DNA from: an uncultured Oscillospiraceae bacterium
GTDB lineage: Bacteria > Bacillota > Clostridia > Oscillospirales > Acutalibacteraceae
Direction: 5' to 3'
Length of the DNA: 40,554 nucleotides
NCBI GenBank assembly: GCA_900545655.1
Contig: UQZY01000017.1
Location: 1 to 40,554 of the forward strand
Shown here: in pieces, positions 16,546 through 24,818 of the stretch
Numbering within the stretch: the stretch's first letter is position 1
How the letters are laid out: the number at the start of each line of letters is the position of its first letter
The notes under the pieces: model-generated
Seen by the model: only the letters and a program-made list of their open reading frames with translations
What the model was told of the DNA's origin: nothing
The model's database searches: none
Made by a program: the position numbers and the translations under genes

Positions 16546-16590
16546 TTTATAAAAGAAAAGCAAGGCACCCCCGACAGTGTCCGGAGTGCC
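16546..16590 (-). terminator. Intrinsic terminator after the lipoprotein gene
   Basis: On the minus strand GGCACTCCGGA-CA pairs with TG-TCGGGGGTGCC (with one mismatch) around a short loop at 16590-16564, followed by TTGCTTTTCTTTT. Confidence 0.82.
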
Positions 16591-16605
16591 GAAATATCAC
16601 TGAAA

Positions 16606-17343
16606 TCAGCCTGCGTTATTTGTCTGTGAAGACGAAGCAGAAAGCTTGCTTGCATCCTGATAGGATTCGATTACGTTAAACGCATCAGCTGAAGTTTCAT
16701 AGAAGCTCAGGTTTGCGTAGTACATGTCTTTTCCCGTAACCTGTGTGCCGAACATAACGAGCTGTGAGCTGTCATCGAAGATGAAGCGGTACGTTGTTGT
16801 TGCAAGGGGAACATAATAATCCTCATAAGTGTACTTCTTACCGTCGTCACCGTCGATAGTTCCCTGCTTCTTGAATGTTCCGCTGAGTACATTGTCAAGC
16901 TTTGCGTTATTTACAAGCTGTGAGAACTGATGCTCATTCTCCATGGTATCCTTAGTTACCGACTGCTTAACCTTTTCTGTCGGCAGAGCGATATAATATT
17001 TTTCTCCGATTTTAACGAAGCTTACAAGAGTATCCTTGTTTTCGACCGGCATGGTCATGGTAATAAGAGTGTTGTCTCCATAAAGAGCAACAGTTATAGG
17101 ATTTTGGCCGTCGGGACTTGCTTCAAACATATAGTTTCCCGTTGCCATAATCTTTGCGTAGGGCTCCATGAGTTTACCCTTGAAAGCGTCAAGGGATGCC
17201 TTTTCACCATTGCCGGATGTATTCTCACCGTTTGCATAAGAAGGCTTCTGAACGGTAGGAGAACTCTCCTTACAGCCTGTGAGAGCAACCGTCATACTGA
17301 GTGCCATACAAATAATCAAAACAATCGGAATAAGTCTTTTCAT
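16606..17343 (-). CDS. Secreted lipoprotein of unknown function
   Basis: 245 aa. A basic N-terminus, hydrophobic core and lipobox (ALTGC, lipidated Cys24) predict a membrane-anchored lipoprotein on the outer face of the cell membrane. After a Ser/Gly/Asn-rich linker (25-48), the body (about 50-230) looks like a beta-rich globular domain. Phrases such as GEKYYIALPTEKVKQSV and KKYTYEDYYV resemble small extracellular domains in Clostridia that I cannot name. The C-terminal 20 residues are Ser/Asn-rich. The start follows GAGGAG. It has its own promoter and terminator. Confidence 0.82.
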   Translation of the reverse strand: MKRLIPIVLIICMALSMTVALTGCKESSPTVQKPSYANGENTSGNGEKASLDAFKGKLMEPYAKIMATGNYMFEASPDGQNPITVALYGDNTLITMTMPVENKDTLVSFVKIGEKYYIALPTEKVKQSVTKDTMENEHQFSQLVNNAKLDNVLSGTFKKQGTIDGDDGKKYTYEDYYVPLATTTYRFIFDDSSQLVMFGTQVTGKDMYYANLSFYETSADAFNVIESYQDASKLSASSSQTNNAG

Positions 17344-17395
17344 AAAACTGTCTCCTCTATACCAAAGTTAATTTTTACAATTATTTCACTGAAAT

Positions 17396-17424
17396 ATGTT
17401 ACCATAGCGGAACGCCAAAGTCAA
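17396..17424 (-). promoter_or_regulatory. Promoter of the lipoprotein gene
   Basis: On the minus strand the hexamers are TTGACT (17424-17419) and TAACAT (17401-17396), 17 bases apart, with a TG extension. Confidence 0.7.
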
Positions 17425-17492
17425 TTAAAACTACCTTTGACGGCGATGTACGACGAGTAAAAAAAATCATTTAAAAAAACCGAAAATGACTC

Positions 17493-17521
17493 TTGAAAAT
17501 AATCACCTTTTCCTTTAGAAT
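17493..17521 (+). promoter_or_regulatory. Promoter of tRNA-Thr
   Basis: TTGAAA (17493-17498) and TAGAAT (17516-17521) are separated by 17 bases. Transcription would begin near 17528, about 26 bases before the tRNA. Confidence 0.75.
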
Positions 17522-17553
17522 GTATATGCGCGTGAATGGCATTCATGCTACGT

Positions 17554-17629
17554 GCTGGAGTGGCACAGTTGGTAGCGCAATTGATTCGTAATCAATAGGT
17601 CGTGGGTTCAAGTCCCATCTCCAGCTCCA
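17554..17629 (+). tRNA. tRNA-Thr (anticodon CGT)
   Basis: A 76-base cloverleaf: acceptor GCTGGAG/CTCCAGC, D stem GCAC/GCGC, anticodon stem ATTGA/TCAAT with loop TTCGTAA (anticodon CGT, reads ACG), T arm GTGGG-TTCAAGT-CCCAT, discriminator T, and an encoded CCA end. It is a solitary tRNA gene with its own promoter and terminator. Confidence 0.97.
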
Positions 17630-17672
17630 AAGCTTTAATAAGGTGTCTCAAAAGTGAAACCTTAGGGAAAAG

Positions 17673-17717
17673 ATAAGACTGCAATTCTCCCCGTGAGAAT
17701 CGCAGTCTTATTCTTTT
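17673..17717 (+). terminator. Intrinsic terminator after tRNA-Thr
   Basis: ATAAGACTGC-A-ATTCTC pairs with GAGAAT-C-GCAGTCTTAT around CCCGT (17673-17711), followed by TCTTTT. Confidence 0.88.
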
Positions 17718-17926
17718 ACCGTTCCGGCAGACATTTGTATCGTATTTACCCGCAAGCACCGTTTATCAGACGCAAATTCAGAAAAACGTTCAAAAAGAAC
17801 GGTAGAAACTATACAACTTCAACAAAAAATTACAATTATGTTGAAAAACTTTATGCAATTATGTATAATAATGTCAGAAAGCAGTCATGAAAGCCGGTGA
17901 TTCAATATATGAAAAAGGCGGAAATA

Positions 17927-18766
17927 ATGAAAAGTATAAACGACAATGAACAACCCTGTGTAAACATTGAACGGACAGATGAAATCATTTTACACTATCT
18001 CAAAAGAAATTTCCTCTTCACGGCGATTATTAATTATGAAGACGACATATGTTATCCGGTTTCCGTGGATGACCTTCTCCCCGTTTCAGACGACATTGAG
18101 AACGGAATAACGATAAAAAGGCTTATTGAAGATTCAACCAATATCGTCCATCCGCTCTTTTTCCAGAGATTCAAGGAATTTTTATCTCCGGAGGTTACGG
18201 GAAAGGCGTATGAAGAAAATCAACTCCTTACGCAGGAACTTCTTCTGAAAAACAAGGGCGACAACAAATACCAATGGCATATGCTTCGTCTTACCCCCAT
18301 TCACAACGAAGAGAATAAACGTGTCTTTTTCTACACCTGTCTCCTTACGGATACCATAATGAAGCGAAGAGAATACGAAAAAGACGAATGCTTTAACATG
18401 AGCGTTTTAAAGCAGCTCATACATGACCAGATTCTTATTTACATCATAAACCTTGAGAATGAAATGAGTAAGCTTGTTCACTCCAGAGAAAATGATGAAT
18501 TTGACCGATACGCGAATAAGTTTAAGGATCATCGCGAGATGATGATTCATCTCTGTGACAATTACATCGCCGAGGACTTTAAAAAAGATTTTGCACGATA
18601 TTCAGACTACGAATACATCGAAAAACAATTTGCGTCCGGAAGGGACAGAATTGTTTACGTATTCAGAGATGTTTCGGGAAGAGCCTTTGAACTGAATATT
18701 TCAAAATACAACGATTACTGCGAAACATATAAGTTTGTCGTTTTCTCGATAAGAGAGCTTTCATAA
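17927..18766 (+). CDS. Orphan PAS-like sensory protein without output domain
   Basis: 279 aa, not confidently recognised. The central part contains LLLKNKGDNKYQWHMLRLTP followed by a FFYTCLLTDTIMKRREYEKD segment, which resembles the last strands and exit helix of a PAS sensor domain, as found before GGDEF domains in gut Firmicutes. The remaining 110 residues are charged and mostly helical, ending in a possible second small alpha/beta domain (RDRIVYVFRDVSGRAFELNI). No GGDEF, kinase or HTH motif is present. No membrane segment is seen. The start at 17927 is chosen for GGCGGA just upstream; ATG at 17909 and GTG at 17897 are in-frame alternatives. It stands alone between terminators. Confidence 0.7.
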   Translation: MKSINDNEQPCVNIERTDEIILHYLKRNFLFTAIINYEDDICYPVSVDDLLPVSDDIENGITIKRLIEDSTNIVHPLFFQRFKEFLSPEVTGKAYEENQLLTQELLLKNKGDNKYQWHMLRLTPIHNEENKRVFFYTCLLTDTIMKRREYEKDECFNMSVLKQLIHDQILIYIINLENEMSKLVHSRENDEFDRYANKFKDHREMMIHLCDNYIAEDFKKDFARYSDYEYIEKQFASGRDRIVYVFRDVSGRAFELNISKYNDYCETYKFVVFSIRELS

Positions 18767-18777
18767 AAAGTAATGAA

Positions 18778-18825
18778 AAATCACCCTGTCTGCCTTGTAA
18801 CGGCTTGCAGGGGGATTGTTATTTT
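18778..18825. terminator. Bidirectional terminator
   Basis: AATC-A-CCCTG pairs with CAGGG-G-GATT, with an inner GCC/GGC pairing. T-rich tracts follow it on both strands. It ends the PAS-like gene (plus) and the pilus/ABC-F operon (minus). Confidence 0.65.
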
Positions 18826-18838
18826 GTCTGTCGGTATT

Positions 18839-20827
18839 TTATTGCCCGGCATCTGCCTCTGATACCTTAAGTGAAAGCTCCTCCCACTTTTCCATAGCGG
18901 CTTCAAGTGCCGTATTTGCAATGGCAAGCCTGTCAGACAGCTCGGAAATCCTCTCGTAGTCTGCTGCAATTTTATCATCCGCCAATGCCGTTTCGGTATC
19001 GTTTATCTCGTTCTCGAGCTTCTCTATTTCCTCCTCGGTTTTACGCAATGCCGTCCGAAGCTTTGTCAGTTCGGAGCGTCTTTGCTTCTTTTCGAGGTAG
19101 CTCTGTCCGCCGTGTCCCGGCTCTTTTTTTACCGAAGCCTTAACCTCAGAGGACGACGCCTCCGCTTCTCGAAGCAACAGCTCCTCATAGTTTTCATAAT
19201 TGCCGGGAACAACTCTCGCCCCGTCACTCTTAAGCTCGAGGACCTTGTTCGCAAGCTTATTTATAAAATATCGGTCATGTGAGATAACCAGCAATGTACC
19301 GGTATAGCTCATAAGTGCATTTTCCAATGCGTCCATGGAGTAGATGTCGAGGTGGTTTGTAGGCTCGTCAAGGATAAGGAAATTGCACTTTTTAAGCATT
19401 ATCTTGCAAAGAGCAACCTTTGCACGTTCTCCGCCCGAAAGCACCTCCAAAGTATCGAACACCTTTTCACCTCTGAAGCCGAATACTGCAAGAGCGGAAC
19501 GTACCTCGGTATCCGTAAGGGACGGAAACGCATCGTGAATCTCATCTGTTATTCTCTTTGAAAGAGTCAGATTCAACTGATGCTGGTCAAAGTAACCTAT
19601 GGTCACGCCTACCCCGAAACGCACGCCCCTGCCCCTGCGCATTATTTGCTTTATAAGCGTTGTCTTGCCGATTCCGTTTTCACCCACTATGAAAACGGAG
19701 TCTCCTTTTTTTACGTCAAACGAAACCTTCTCATAAAGAAGCTTTCCCGGAAACTCCATTTTAAGGTCGGTAACGGACAAAACATCTTCTCCGCTTTCGG
19801 TGAGAGGCATAAACGAAAACCTGAAATCATTATTTTCATGCTCCGGGGCACTGAGGCCGTCAAGCATTCTGTCAATCTGTTTTTGCTTTGACTCAGCGGT
19901 CTTTATGTTTTTTTCTCTGTTCCAGCGTCTCTGCTGTTCGATTATGCCTTCAATTCTCTTAACCTCCGCCATCGTATTTTCATAGTGGCGGGACTCCGTC
20001 TTATCACGTTCTGAGCGAAGCTCCATGTGCCGTGTATAATTGCCCGCTGTCGCAAACATCTTCCTTGCGTATATCTCGACAATCCCGGTGCATATACGGT
20101 CAAGAAAATATCTGTCATGTGAAATGACAAGAGCGGTAATTTTACTGCCTGTTATAAACCTTTCAAGCCACTGTACGGATTTTATGTCAAGATGGTTCGT
20201 AGGCTCGTCAAGCAGCATGATATCCGGCTTTGTAAGCAGGAGCTTCGCAAGACCTATCTTTGATTTTTGTCCGCCGGACAAGCCCGAGACCGGAAGCCTC
20301 TGCTCTTCGTCAGTAAATCCCAGACCGGAGAGAACCGCATGAGTACGGGACACATAGGTAAGTCCTCCGAGGTTTTCATATTCTTCAATAAGCTTTGCCT
20401 GCTTTAAGATAAGGGACTGCCGTTCTTCCTCATCTGCTTTCTTTTCCGTTTCTTTTTTTATTTCCTCGGTCGTTCCGTCCGCTGTTTCCATTTCAGATAA
20501 GGCTCTCAGCCTTTCTTCTATGCTTTTCTGTTCCTCTTCAATTTCAAAAAGATGACTGAAAACGGTAAGTGTTTCCTCATAACAGGTCTTGTCGGAGTCT
20601 GAGCAAACATGCTGCTCAAGGTACCCCACCCTTGCTCCGGACGACAATAAAACAGAACCGGAGTCACTTTCTTCGGTTCCGATGATTATATTAAATAAAG
20701 TGGTCTTACCGACACCGTTTGCGCCGATAAGTCCCACTATATCTCCTTTTTCAACGGAGAAGGAGCCGTCTGAAAACAAGACTCTTTCTCCGTAGCTTTT
20801 AGTAAGCTTTGAAACGTTGAGTATCAT
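18839..20827 (-). CDS. ABC-F family ATPase (Uup-like)
   Basis: 662 aa, soluble protein with two ABC domains and no membrane part, typical of ABC-F factors that act on ribosomes. Domain 1 has GANGVGKTT and the signature LSGGQKSKIGLAK, then LLDEPTNHLD; domain 2 has GENGIGKTT, LSGGERAKVALCK and LILDEPTNHLD. A charged inter-domain linker is followed by a C-terminal coiled coil (about 565-650), as in Uup. An acidic/Lys-rich insertion near 105-145 is unusual in length. Domain order and the coiled coil favour a housekeeping Uup or translation factor over an antibiotic-protection one, but this is uncertain. The gene starts 6 bases after pilT, with only a weak ribosome site. Confidence 0.9.
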   Translation of the reverse strand: MILNVSKLTKSYGERVLFSDGSFSVEKGDIVGLIGANGVGKTTLFNIIIGTEESDSGSVLLSSGARVGYLEQHVCSDSDKTCYEETLTVFSHLFEIEEEQKSIEERLRALSEMETADGTTEEIKKETEKKADEEERQSLILKQAKLIEEYENLGGLTYVSRTHAVLSGLGFTDEEQRLPVSGLSGGQKSKIGLAKLLLTKPDIMLLDEPTNHLDIKSVQWLERFITGSKITALVISHDRYFLDRICTGIVEIYARKMFATAGNYTRHMELRSERDKTESRHYENTMAEVKRIEGIIEQQRRWNREKNIKTAESKQKQIDRMLDGLSAPEHENNDFRFSFMPLTESGEDVLSVTDLKMEFPGKLLYEKVSFDVKKGDSVFIVGENGIGKTTLIKQIMRRGRGVRFGVGVTIGYFDQHQLNLTLSKRITDEIHDAFPSLTDTEVRSALAVFGFRGEKVFDTLEVLSGGERAKVALCKIMLKKCNFLILDEPTNHLDIYSMDALENALMSYTGTLLVISHDRYFINKLANKVLELKSDGARVVPGNYENYEELLLREAEASSSEVKASVKKEPGHGGQSYLEKKQRRSELTKLRTALRKTEEEIEKLENEINDTETALADDKIAADYERISELSDRLAIANTALEAAMEKWEELSLKVSEADAGQ

Positions 20828-20833
20828 AATAGT

Positions 20834-21913
20834 TTACTTTTTTCCTAAAAATTTGTTGTGCTCTATCTTCTTTTTAAGAAGGTCTGCGTTAGAGGCAAAC
20901 TTAATTGCATTGTGCTCGGTGATGATTCCCTTTTCGTAAAGCTCGTAAATACTCGTATCCATAGAAACCATACCCTCCGCGGCAGAGGTTCCGATGATAG
21001 AGTCTATCTGGTGAACCTTCGACTCACGAATCATGTTTCTTATCGCACTGTTGAGATTCATAACCTCAAAAGCCGGAACAAGCTCACCCGAAACAGTAGG
21101 AATAAGCTGCTGTGAAATAACACATTGCAAGAGCTGTGCAAGCTGAACTCTTATCTGCTGCTGCTGATTCGGAGGAAATACGTCTATGACACGGTCAATT
21201 GTATTTGCAGCACCCACCGTATGAAGGGTAGAAATAACAAGATGCCCTGTCTCGGCTGCCGTCATCGCTGTCTTGATAGTCTCATAGTCGCGCATCTCTC
21301 CCACAAGAATAACGTCCGGCGACTGTCTTAAGCATGCCCTAAGCGCCGTTACATAGTTCTCCGTGTCTGTTTCTATCTCACGCTGTGAAATAACGCTCTT
21401 TTTATTCTTATGAAGGTACTCAAGAGGCTCCTCCAAAGTGATGATATGACCGTTTCTCGTTGCGTTTATCCTGTCAATGATACATGCAAGGGTCGTTGAC
21501 TTACCTCCGCCGGCAGGTCCCGTTACCAGTACCAGACCTTTAGTTTTATCCGCAACCGACATAACTGACTCTGGTATACCGAGCTCCTCATAGTTCGGTA
21601 TCTCAAAAGATACAAGTCTTATGACCGCCGCAAGGGAGCCGCGCTGCTTGTAGGTGCTTACCCTGAAACGTGAAAGTCCGCTTATCGCAAGAGAAAAGTC
21701 GTCGTCTCCCGTTTTAAGCAGTCTGTCCATAGGTCTGCCCGCAGTTTCGTATATCTCTTCGATTATCGCACGGGAAATCTGCGGGGTAACCTTTTCCTCT
21801 TCCTGCGCAACTATAATACCGTTGAGCTTATAGGAGAGCGGCAGGCTCGCAAGCACGAAAATATCCGACGCCTGCTTTTCAACCGCACCTCTCAATAGAG
21901 TGATTAAATCCAT
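20834..21913 (-). CDS. pilT: PilT-type pilus retraction ATPase
   Basis: 359 aa, a hexameric cytoplasmic motor of type IV pili. Visible: an N-terminal domain with ASDIFVLASLPLSYKLNG, Walker A GPAGGGKST (132-140), the Asp box LEEPLEYLH (160-168), Walker B LVGEMRD (203-209), the His box TGHLVISTLHT (222-232), and AIRNMIRE (290-297), which corresponds to the AIRNLIRE motif needed for retraction in PilT. It is therefore a PilT and not an extension ATPase, yet it is the only pilus ATPase in this locus. GAGGAA precedes the ATG. It follows the pilin-like gene by 13 bases in the minus-strand operon. Confidence 0.92.
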   Translation of the reverse strand: MDLITLLRGAVEKQASDIFVLASLPLSYKLNGIIVAQEEEKVTPQISRAIIEEIYETAGRPMDRLLKTGDDDFSLAISGLSRFRVSTYKQRGSLAAVIRLVSFEIPNYEELGIPESVMSVADKTKGLVLVTGPAGGGKSTTLACIIDRINATRNGHIITLEEPLEYLHKNKKSVISQREIETDTENYVTALRACLRQSPDVILVGEMRDYETIKTAMTAAETGHLVISTLHTVGAANTIDRVIDVFPPNQQQQIRVQLAQLLQCVISQQLIPTVSGELVPAFEVMNLNSAIRNMIRESKVHQIDSIIGTSAAEGMVSMDTSIYELYEKGIITEHNAIKFASNADLLKKKIEHNKFLGKK

Positions 21914-21926
21914 TTCCTCAACCGTC

Positions 21927-22388
21927 CTAACCTAAAATAGTCATTTCTCCTGCGTTCCACTCGGCAGTATTTACAAGCTTCCACTGCTTTACGGAAAGTC
22001 TTGTACCGTCATAGAGAAGCTTTACGCGGAGCTCCTGATAGTCATCCATCTTTTCAGTGTATGAAAGAACGAGTCCCTTATCGGTTGTCTCCGTAGTAAC
22101 TCCGAGCCCGCTCACCTCGTTTGTGATAAGACCGTAGGAGCCTGAGCTTTTGACAATTGTCTCAATCTTCGCCATAGTTTCAGTCGCACTTTCATCAGCG
22201 GCATAATAAGCCTTTACCTGATCTGCCGACTTCACCGACAATTTATACTCATTGTTTGCAGTCACAAATGTAAGCACGGCAAATACCGTAAGGCAAAGCA
22301 CGGAAAACACCATTATTATGGAGGCACTTCCTATGTTTATACCGGAGGACTGTCTTGTATTCTGTTCAACGTGTTTTTCCATAATCAT
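21927..22388 (-). CDS. Small membrane-anchored pilus-locus protein
   Basis: 153 aa. A polar N-terminus (1-20) with INIGSASIIMVFSVL leads into one hydrophobic helix (about 25-45), followed by an extracellular part with a helical stretch (KSADQVKAYYAADESATETM) and a beta-rich end. This layout is that of a pilin or PilX-type minor component. There is no standard prepilin peptidase motif; the GSASI segment before the helix is a possible variant site. Start at 22388 or the ATG at 22382; GGGGAGG lies just upstream. Function is inferred from position between pilT and other pilin-like genes. Confidence 0.75.
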   Translation of the reverse strand: MIMEKHVEQNTRQSSGINIGSASIIMVFSVLCLTVFAVLTFVTANNEYKLSVKSADQVKAYYAADESATETMAKIETIVKSSGSYGLITNEVSGLGVTTETTDKGLVLSYTEKMDDYQELRVKLLYDGTRLSVKQWKLVNTAEWNAGEMTILG

Positions 22389-22399
22389 GACGCCTCCCC

Positions 22400-22846
22400 T
22401 CAGTTATCCGCCGCAGTCGTTGCCGCAACAATCTCAATTATACTCTTGTCGGAGGCATCAACTCTTGCAACCCTTATAGAAGCCTTTAAGAGATTCTTGT
22501 CTCTGTCGGTAACTATGCCCATGGAATATACGGCGTCGCCGCCGTCTGTTATGCGGTTCCACTCGGAGTCATAAAAGAAAACCATTCTTTTTGTGTTGCT
22601 CGTAACACCGTTTACGGAATAATACTCTCCGACCTTTCCCATATCTCCGCGGTATTCCTTATAAACCTCCGCAAAGCTTTCTGCGGCAAAGGATGCCTGC
22701 GCAAGATCTCTTGCCGTATCCGTCTTTACCTTTGAAACGGCAAACACCTTCATACAGATGGCAGCGCTGAGTGAGAAAAACATAAGAACAATTATGAGTT
22801 CCATAAGGAACAGAGATGATTTTGAACGTGTTTTTATATCTTTCAT
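22400..22846 (-). CDS. Pilin-like protein with variant prepilin motif
   Basis: 148 aa. The N-terminus has a basic leader (1-11), then LFLMELIIVLMFFSLSAA, which matches the type IV pilin pattern: if cleavage follows Ser11, Glu16 is the conserved +5 glutamate. The -1 residue would be Ser instead of the usual Gly. A helical stretch and a beta-rich C-terminal domain follow, as in minor pilins and pseudopilins. Its ATG overlaps the stop of the upstream gene (ATGA), so the two are translationally coupled. Confidence 0.8.
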   Translation of the reverse strand: MKDIKTRSKSSLFLMELIIVLMFFSLSAAICMKVFAVSKVKTDTARDLAQASFAAESFAEVYKEYRGDMGKVGEYYSVNGVTSNTKRMVFFYDSEWNRITDGGDAVYSMGIVTDRDKNLLKASIRVARVDASDKSIIEIVAATTAADN

Positions 22847-23331
22847 ACTGCCGCCTCCGTTTCACTGGCAACGTTTACGACAACAGTAGAAACCGTTCCC
22901 TCTTCGCCGATACATTTTATTGTTATAAGACTTCCGTCCTGACTGAAGTTTAAATACTTCGCGTCAATGATATCCTGTCCCGCAGACGGTTCAAACTCAA
23001 GCCCCTTCTGGAATCTGAGTTCTTTCATCTTTCCGTCACAACAATAGATATATGTTGTAAAATCTATACCCGAAACGGTCTCGTCAAGAGCCAATGCGGA
23101 GAAGCCTCCGAAATCGGTTACATATACCTTTCCGTCCTCATCGTAATGATTGAGCTTTGTTGTGATATATGAGATACAGGTGCGCTCCTCATACCTTTCC
23201 TTCATGAGAGCCTGTGTGTTTTTATAAACACCGGCTCCCGCGATAAGCACGAACAGCACCGTTATTGCAAAAACTGCAAAGAGAACGAGCACAAATACTG
23301 TGTCAACCGTGTAGGAAGTTCTCTTTTTCAT
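22843..23331 (-). CDS. Pilus-locus protein, DUF4860-like
   Basis: 162 aa. A short basic N-terminus is followed by a long hydrophobic helix (VFVLVLFAVFAITVLFVLIAG, with the first 20 residues after VDT), then GVYKNTQALMKERYEERTC and a beta-rich domain. It resembles the DUF4860 family, which I recall next to type II secretion/pilus genes in Clostridia. A SYTVDT segment with an acidic residue before the helix may stand in for the prepilin site. Function is unknown; an inner-membrane or minor-pilin role is inferred from context. Confidence 0.72.
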   Translation of the reverse strand: MKKRTSYTVDTVFVLVLFAVFAITVLFVLIAGAGVYKNTQALMKERYEERTCISYITTKLNHYDEDGKVYVTDFGGFSALALDETVSGIDFTTYIYCCDGKMKELRFQKGLEFEPSAGQDIIDAKYLNFSQDGSLITIKCIGEEGTVSTVVVNVASETEAAV

Positions 23332-23348
23332 CTGTGCAGTTCCCCTTT

Positions 23349-23729
23349 CTAATAAAGAATTATATCCTGATCATCCGGATTCTCATCCTGTTTGTCGAGT
23401 TCATCCATGGAAACCACGGAAATCTCCGGCATGAGGTTTGAAGCAAATACCGAATAAAGAATTCTGTATTTGTCCTTGTCATACACAAGTCCGTAGTTTT
23501 CCTCCAGATGCTCAATACTGTCCGGATATGCGCCCTCCAGTGCATAACAGCTGACAACCGCCTTGTTTATGCTCTCTTCAAGAACTCTTTTTTCCTCTGC
23601 GGCACTGTTTGCCTCGGCACTTCTTATACCGCCGATAAACAGACCGAAAATGACAATGAAGAAAACAATCGAAAGCAAATGTCCTTTAAGCACTTCAAGC
23701 AAAGAGCGCTTTCTGACTTTTGTTCTCAT
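23349..23729 (-). CDS. Small single-pass membrane protein of the pilus locus
   Basis: 126 aa. A basic start (MRTKVRKRSLLEVLKGH) precedes one membrane helix (about 18-37), then a soluble domain of about 85 residues. The stretch INKAVVSCYALEGAYPDSIE resembles the alpha1-C to first-loop region of pilins and pseudopilins, where a YALEGxYP-type motif is common. The C-terminus is acidic (DEND-rich). No prepilin peptidase site is evident, so it may be a pilin-derived assembly component. Confidence 0.75.
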   Translation of the reverse strand: MRTKVRKRSLLEVLKGHLLSIVFFIVIFGLFIGGIRSAEANSAAEEKRVLEESINKAVVSCYALEGAYPDSIEHLEENYGLVYDKDKYRILYSVFASNLMPEISVVSMDELDKQDENPDDQDIILY

Positions 23730-23744
23730 AAAAACACGCCCTTT

Positions 23745-24788
23745 TTAGCCTATAGTTGTCATAATGCTCATAAGAGGAAGCATTACAGAGAGAAGTATAA
23801 GACCTACTATAAGTGACATAATGATTACAAGCGTAGGCTCAACCTTGTTTATCACGGATTCGATATCCTCATTTACGTCGTTCTCACTGCGTGCCGCAAT
23901 CTCCTCCATAACGGTATCCGCAGTACCGGTTTTGAAGCCTATAGAGAGCATCCTGCAGTAAAGAGACGGGAAAATATCTGCCTTTGCAACCGAATCAACA
24001 AACAGCTCTCCGGATTTCATTAGTTCTCTGCACTTTTGTATGCGTGCTATCATTACCGGGTTTTCCGTTATACGTTCAACCATGTCAAGTGACTCATCCG
24101 TATCCAGACCACTGGCAAGAGTCATAGCCATACCGGAAGCAAATCTTGCGGAGGCAATTTTTTTGCTTATCTTTCTGTTCGATGTAATCTTATTCCAAAA
24201 GGTCACAAACTTAAGAGTGAGTGAAGGAACAGTGCTTATAACAACGGCAATGATTATAAGGACTACCACCACCGCAAGAATCACAGCGGCATACTTTGTG
24301 ACGCCGGTTCCGAAATTCATTATCGAAACGGCAACAGGCGACATCTCGGCGCCGAGCTCATTGAACACGTCGTTGAAGATAGGAAGCACCTTGGTTACAA
24401 GAACTCCTACCACAAGAAGAAGCATAAACATAAGCACAAACGGGTAAACAACCGCATTCTTTATACTCCTTGTTATCTGCTCCTGACGTGTGTAGTAAGC
24501 CGAGAGTGCACGGAGAACGGACTCAAGCCGTCCGGTCTTTGTTCCTATCTCAACCATATCCACAACGTACTTCGGGAAGCAGCCTGCGTCCTTCATGGAA
24601 TCCTCAAGAGACGCTCCGCCGTCCATGCTCTTGTAAAGACCGTCGAGCATTTCCTTTAATTCTTTATCCGTCTCGTCCGAAGCCAGCATGAAAAGTCCCT
24701 CATTGAGCGAAATACCCGCCTTGAGGCAGAGTGCCATCTCCATGCAAAAAGACGAGAGATAAGGTCCGTCAAGTTGTCTTATACTCAT
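23745..24788 (-). CDS. Type II secretion/type IV pilus inner-membrane protein (GspF/PilC family)
   Basis: 347 aa, shorter than the usual 400. It is the polytopic platform protein that couples the cytoplasmic ATPase to pilin assembly. Two GspF repeats are visible: FCMEMALCLKAGISLNEGL with GTKTGRLESVLRALSAYY in the first half, and SARFASGMAMTLASGLDTDE with IGFKTGTADTVMEEIA in the second. Hydrophobic segments lie near 110-140, 165-190 and at the C-terminus (315-340). The N-terminal cytoplasmic extension found in longer PilC proteins is missing. GGAGG precedes the start. It is the second gene of the operon. Confidence 0.88.
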   Translation of the reverse strand: MSIRQLDGPYLSSFCMEMALCLKAGISLNEGLFMLASDETDKELKEMLDGLYKSMDGGASLEDSMKDAGCFPKYVVDMVEIGTKTGRLESVLRALSAYYTRQEQITRSIKNAVVYPFVLMFMLLLVVGVLVTKVLPIFNDVFNELGAEMSPVAVSIMNFGTGVTKYAAVILAVVVVLIIIAVVISTVPSLTLKFVTFWNKITSNRKISKKIASARFASGMAMTLASGLDTDESLDMVERITENPVMIARIQKCRELMKSGELFVDSVAKADIFPSLYCRMLSIGFKTGTADTVMEEIAARSENDVNEDIESVINKVEPTLVIIMSLIVGLILLSVMLPLMSIMTTIG

Positions 24789-24818
24789 AATTTATTTCCT
24801 CCGTTTACTAAACGTTTT

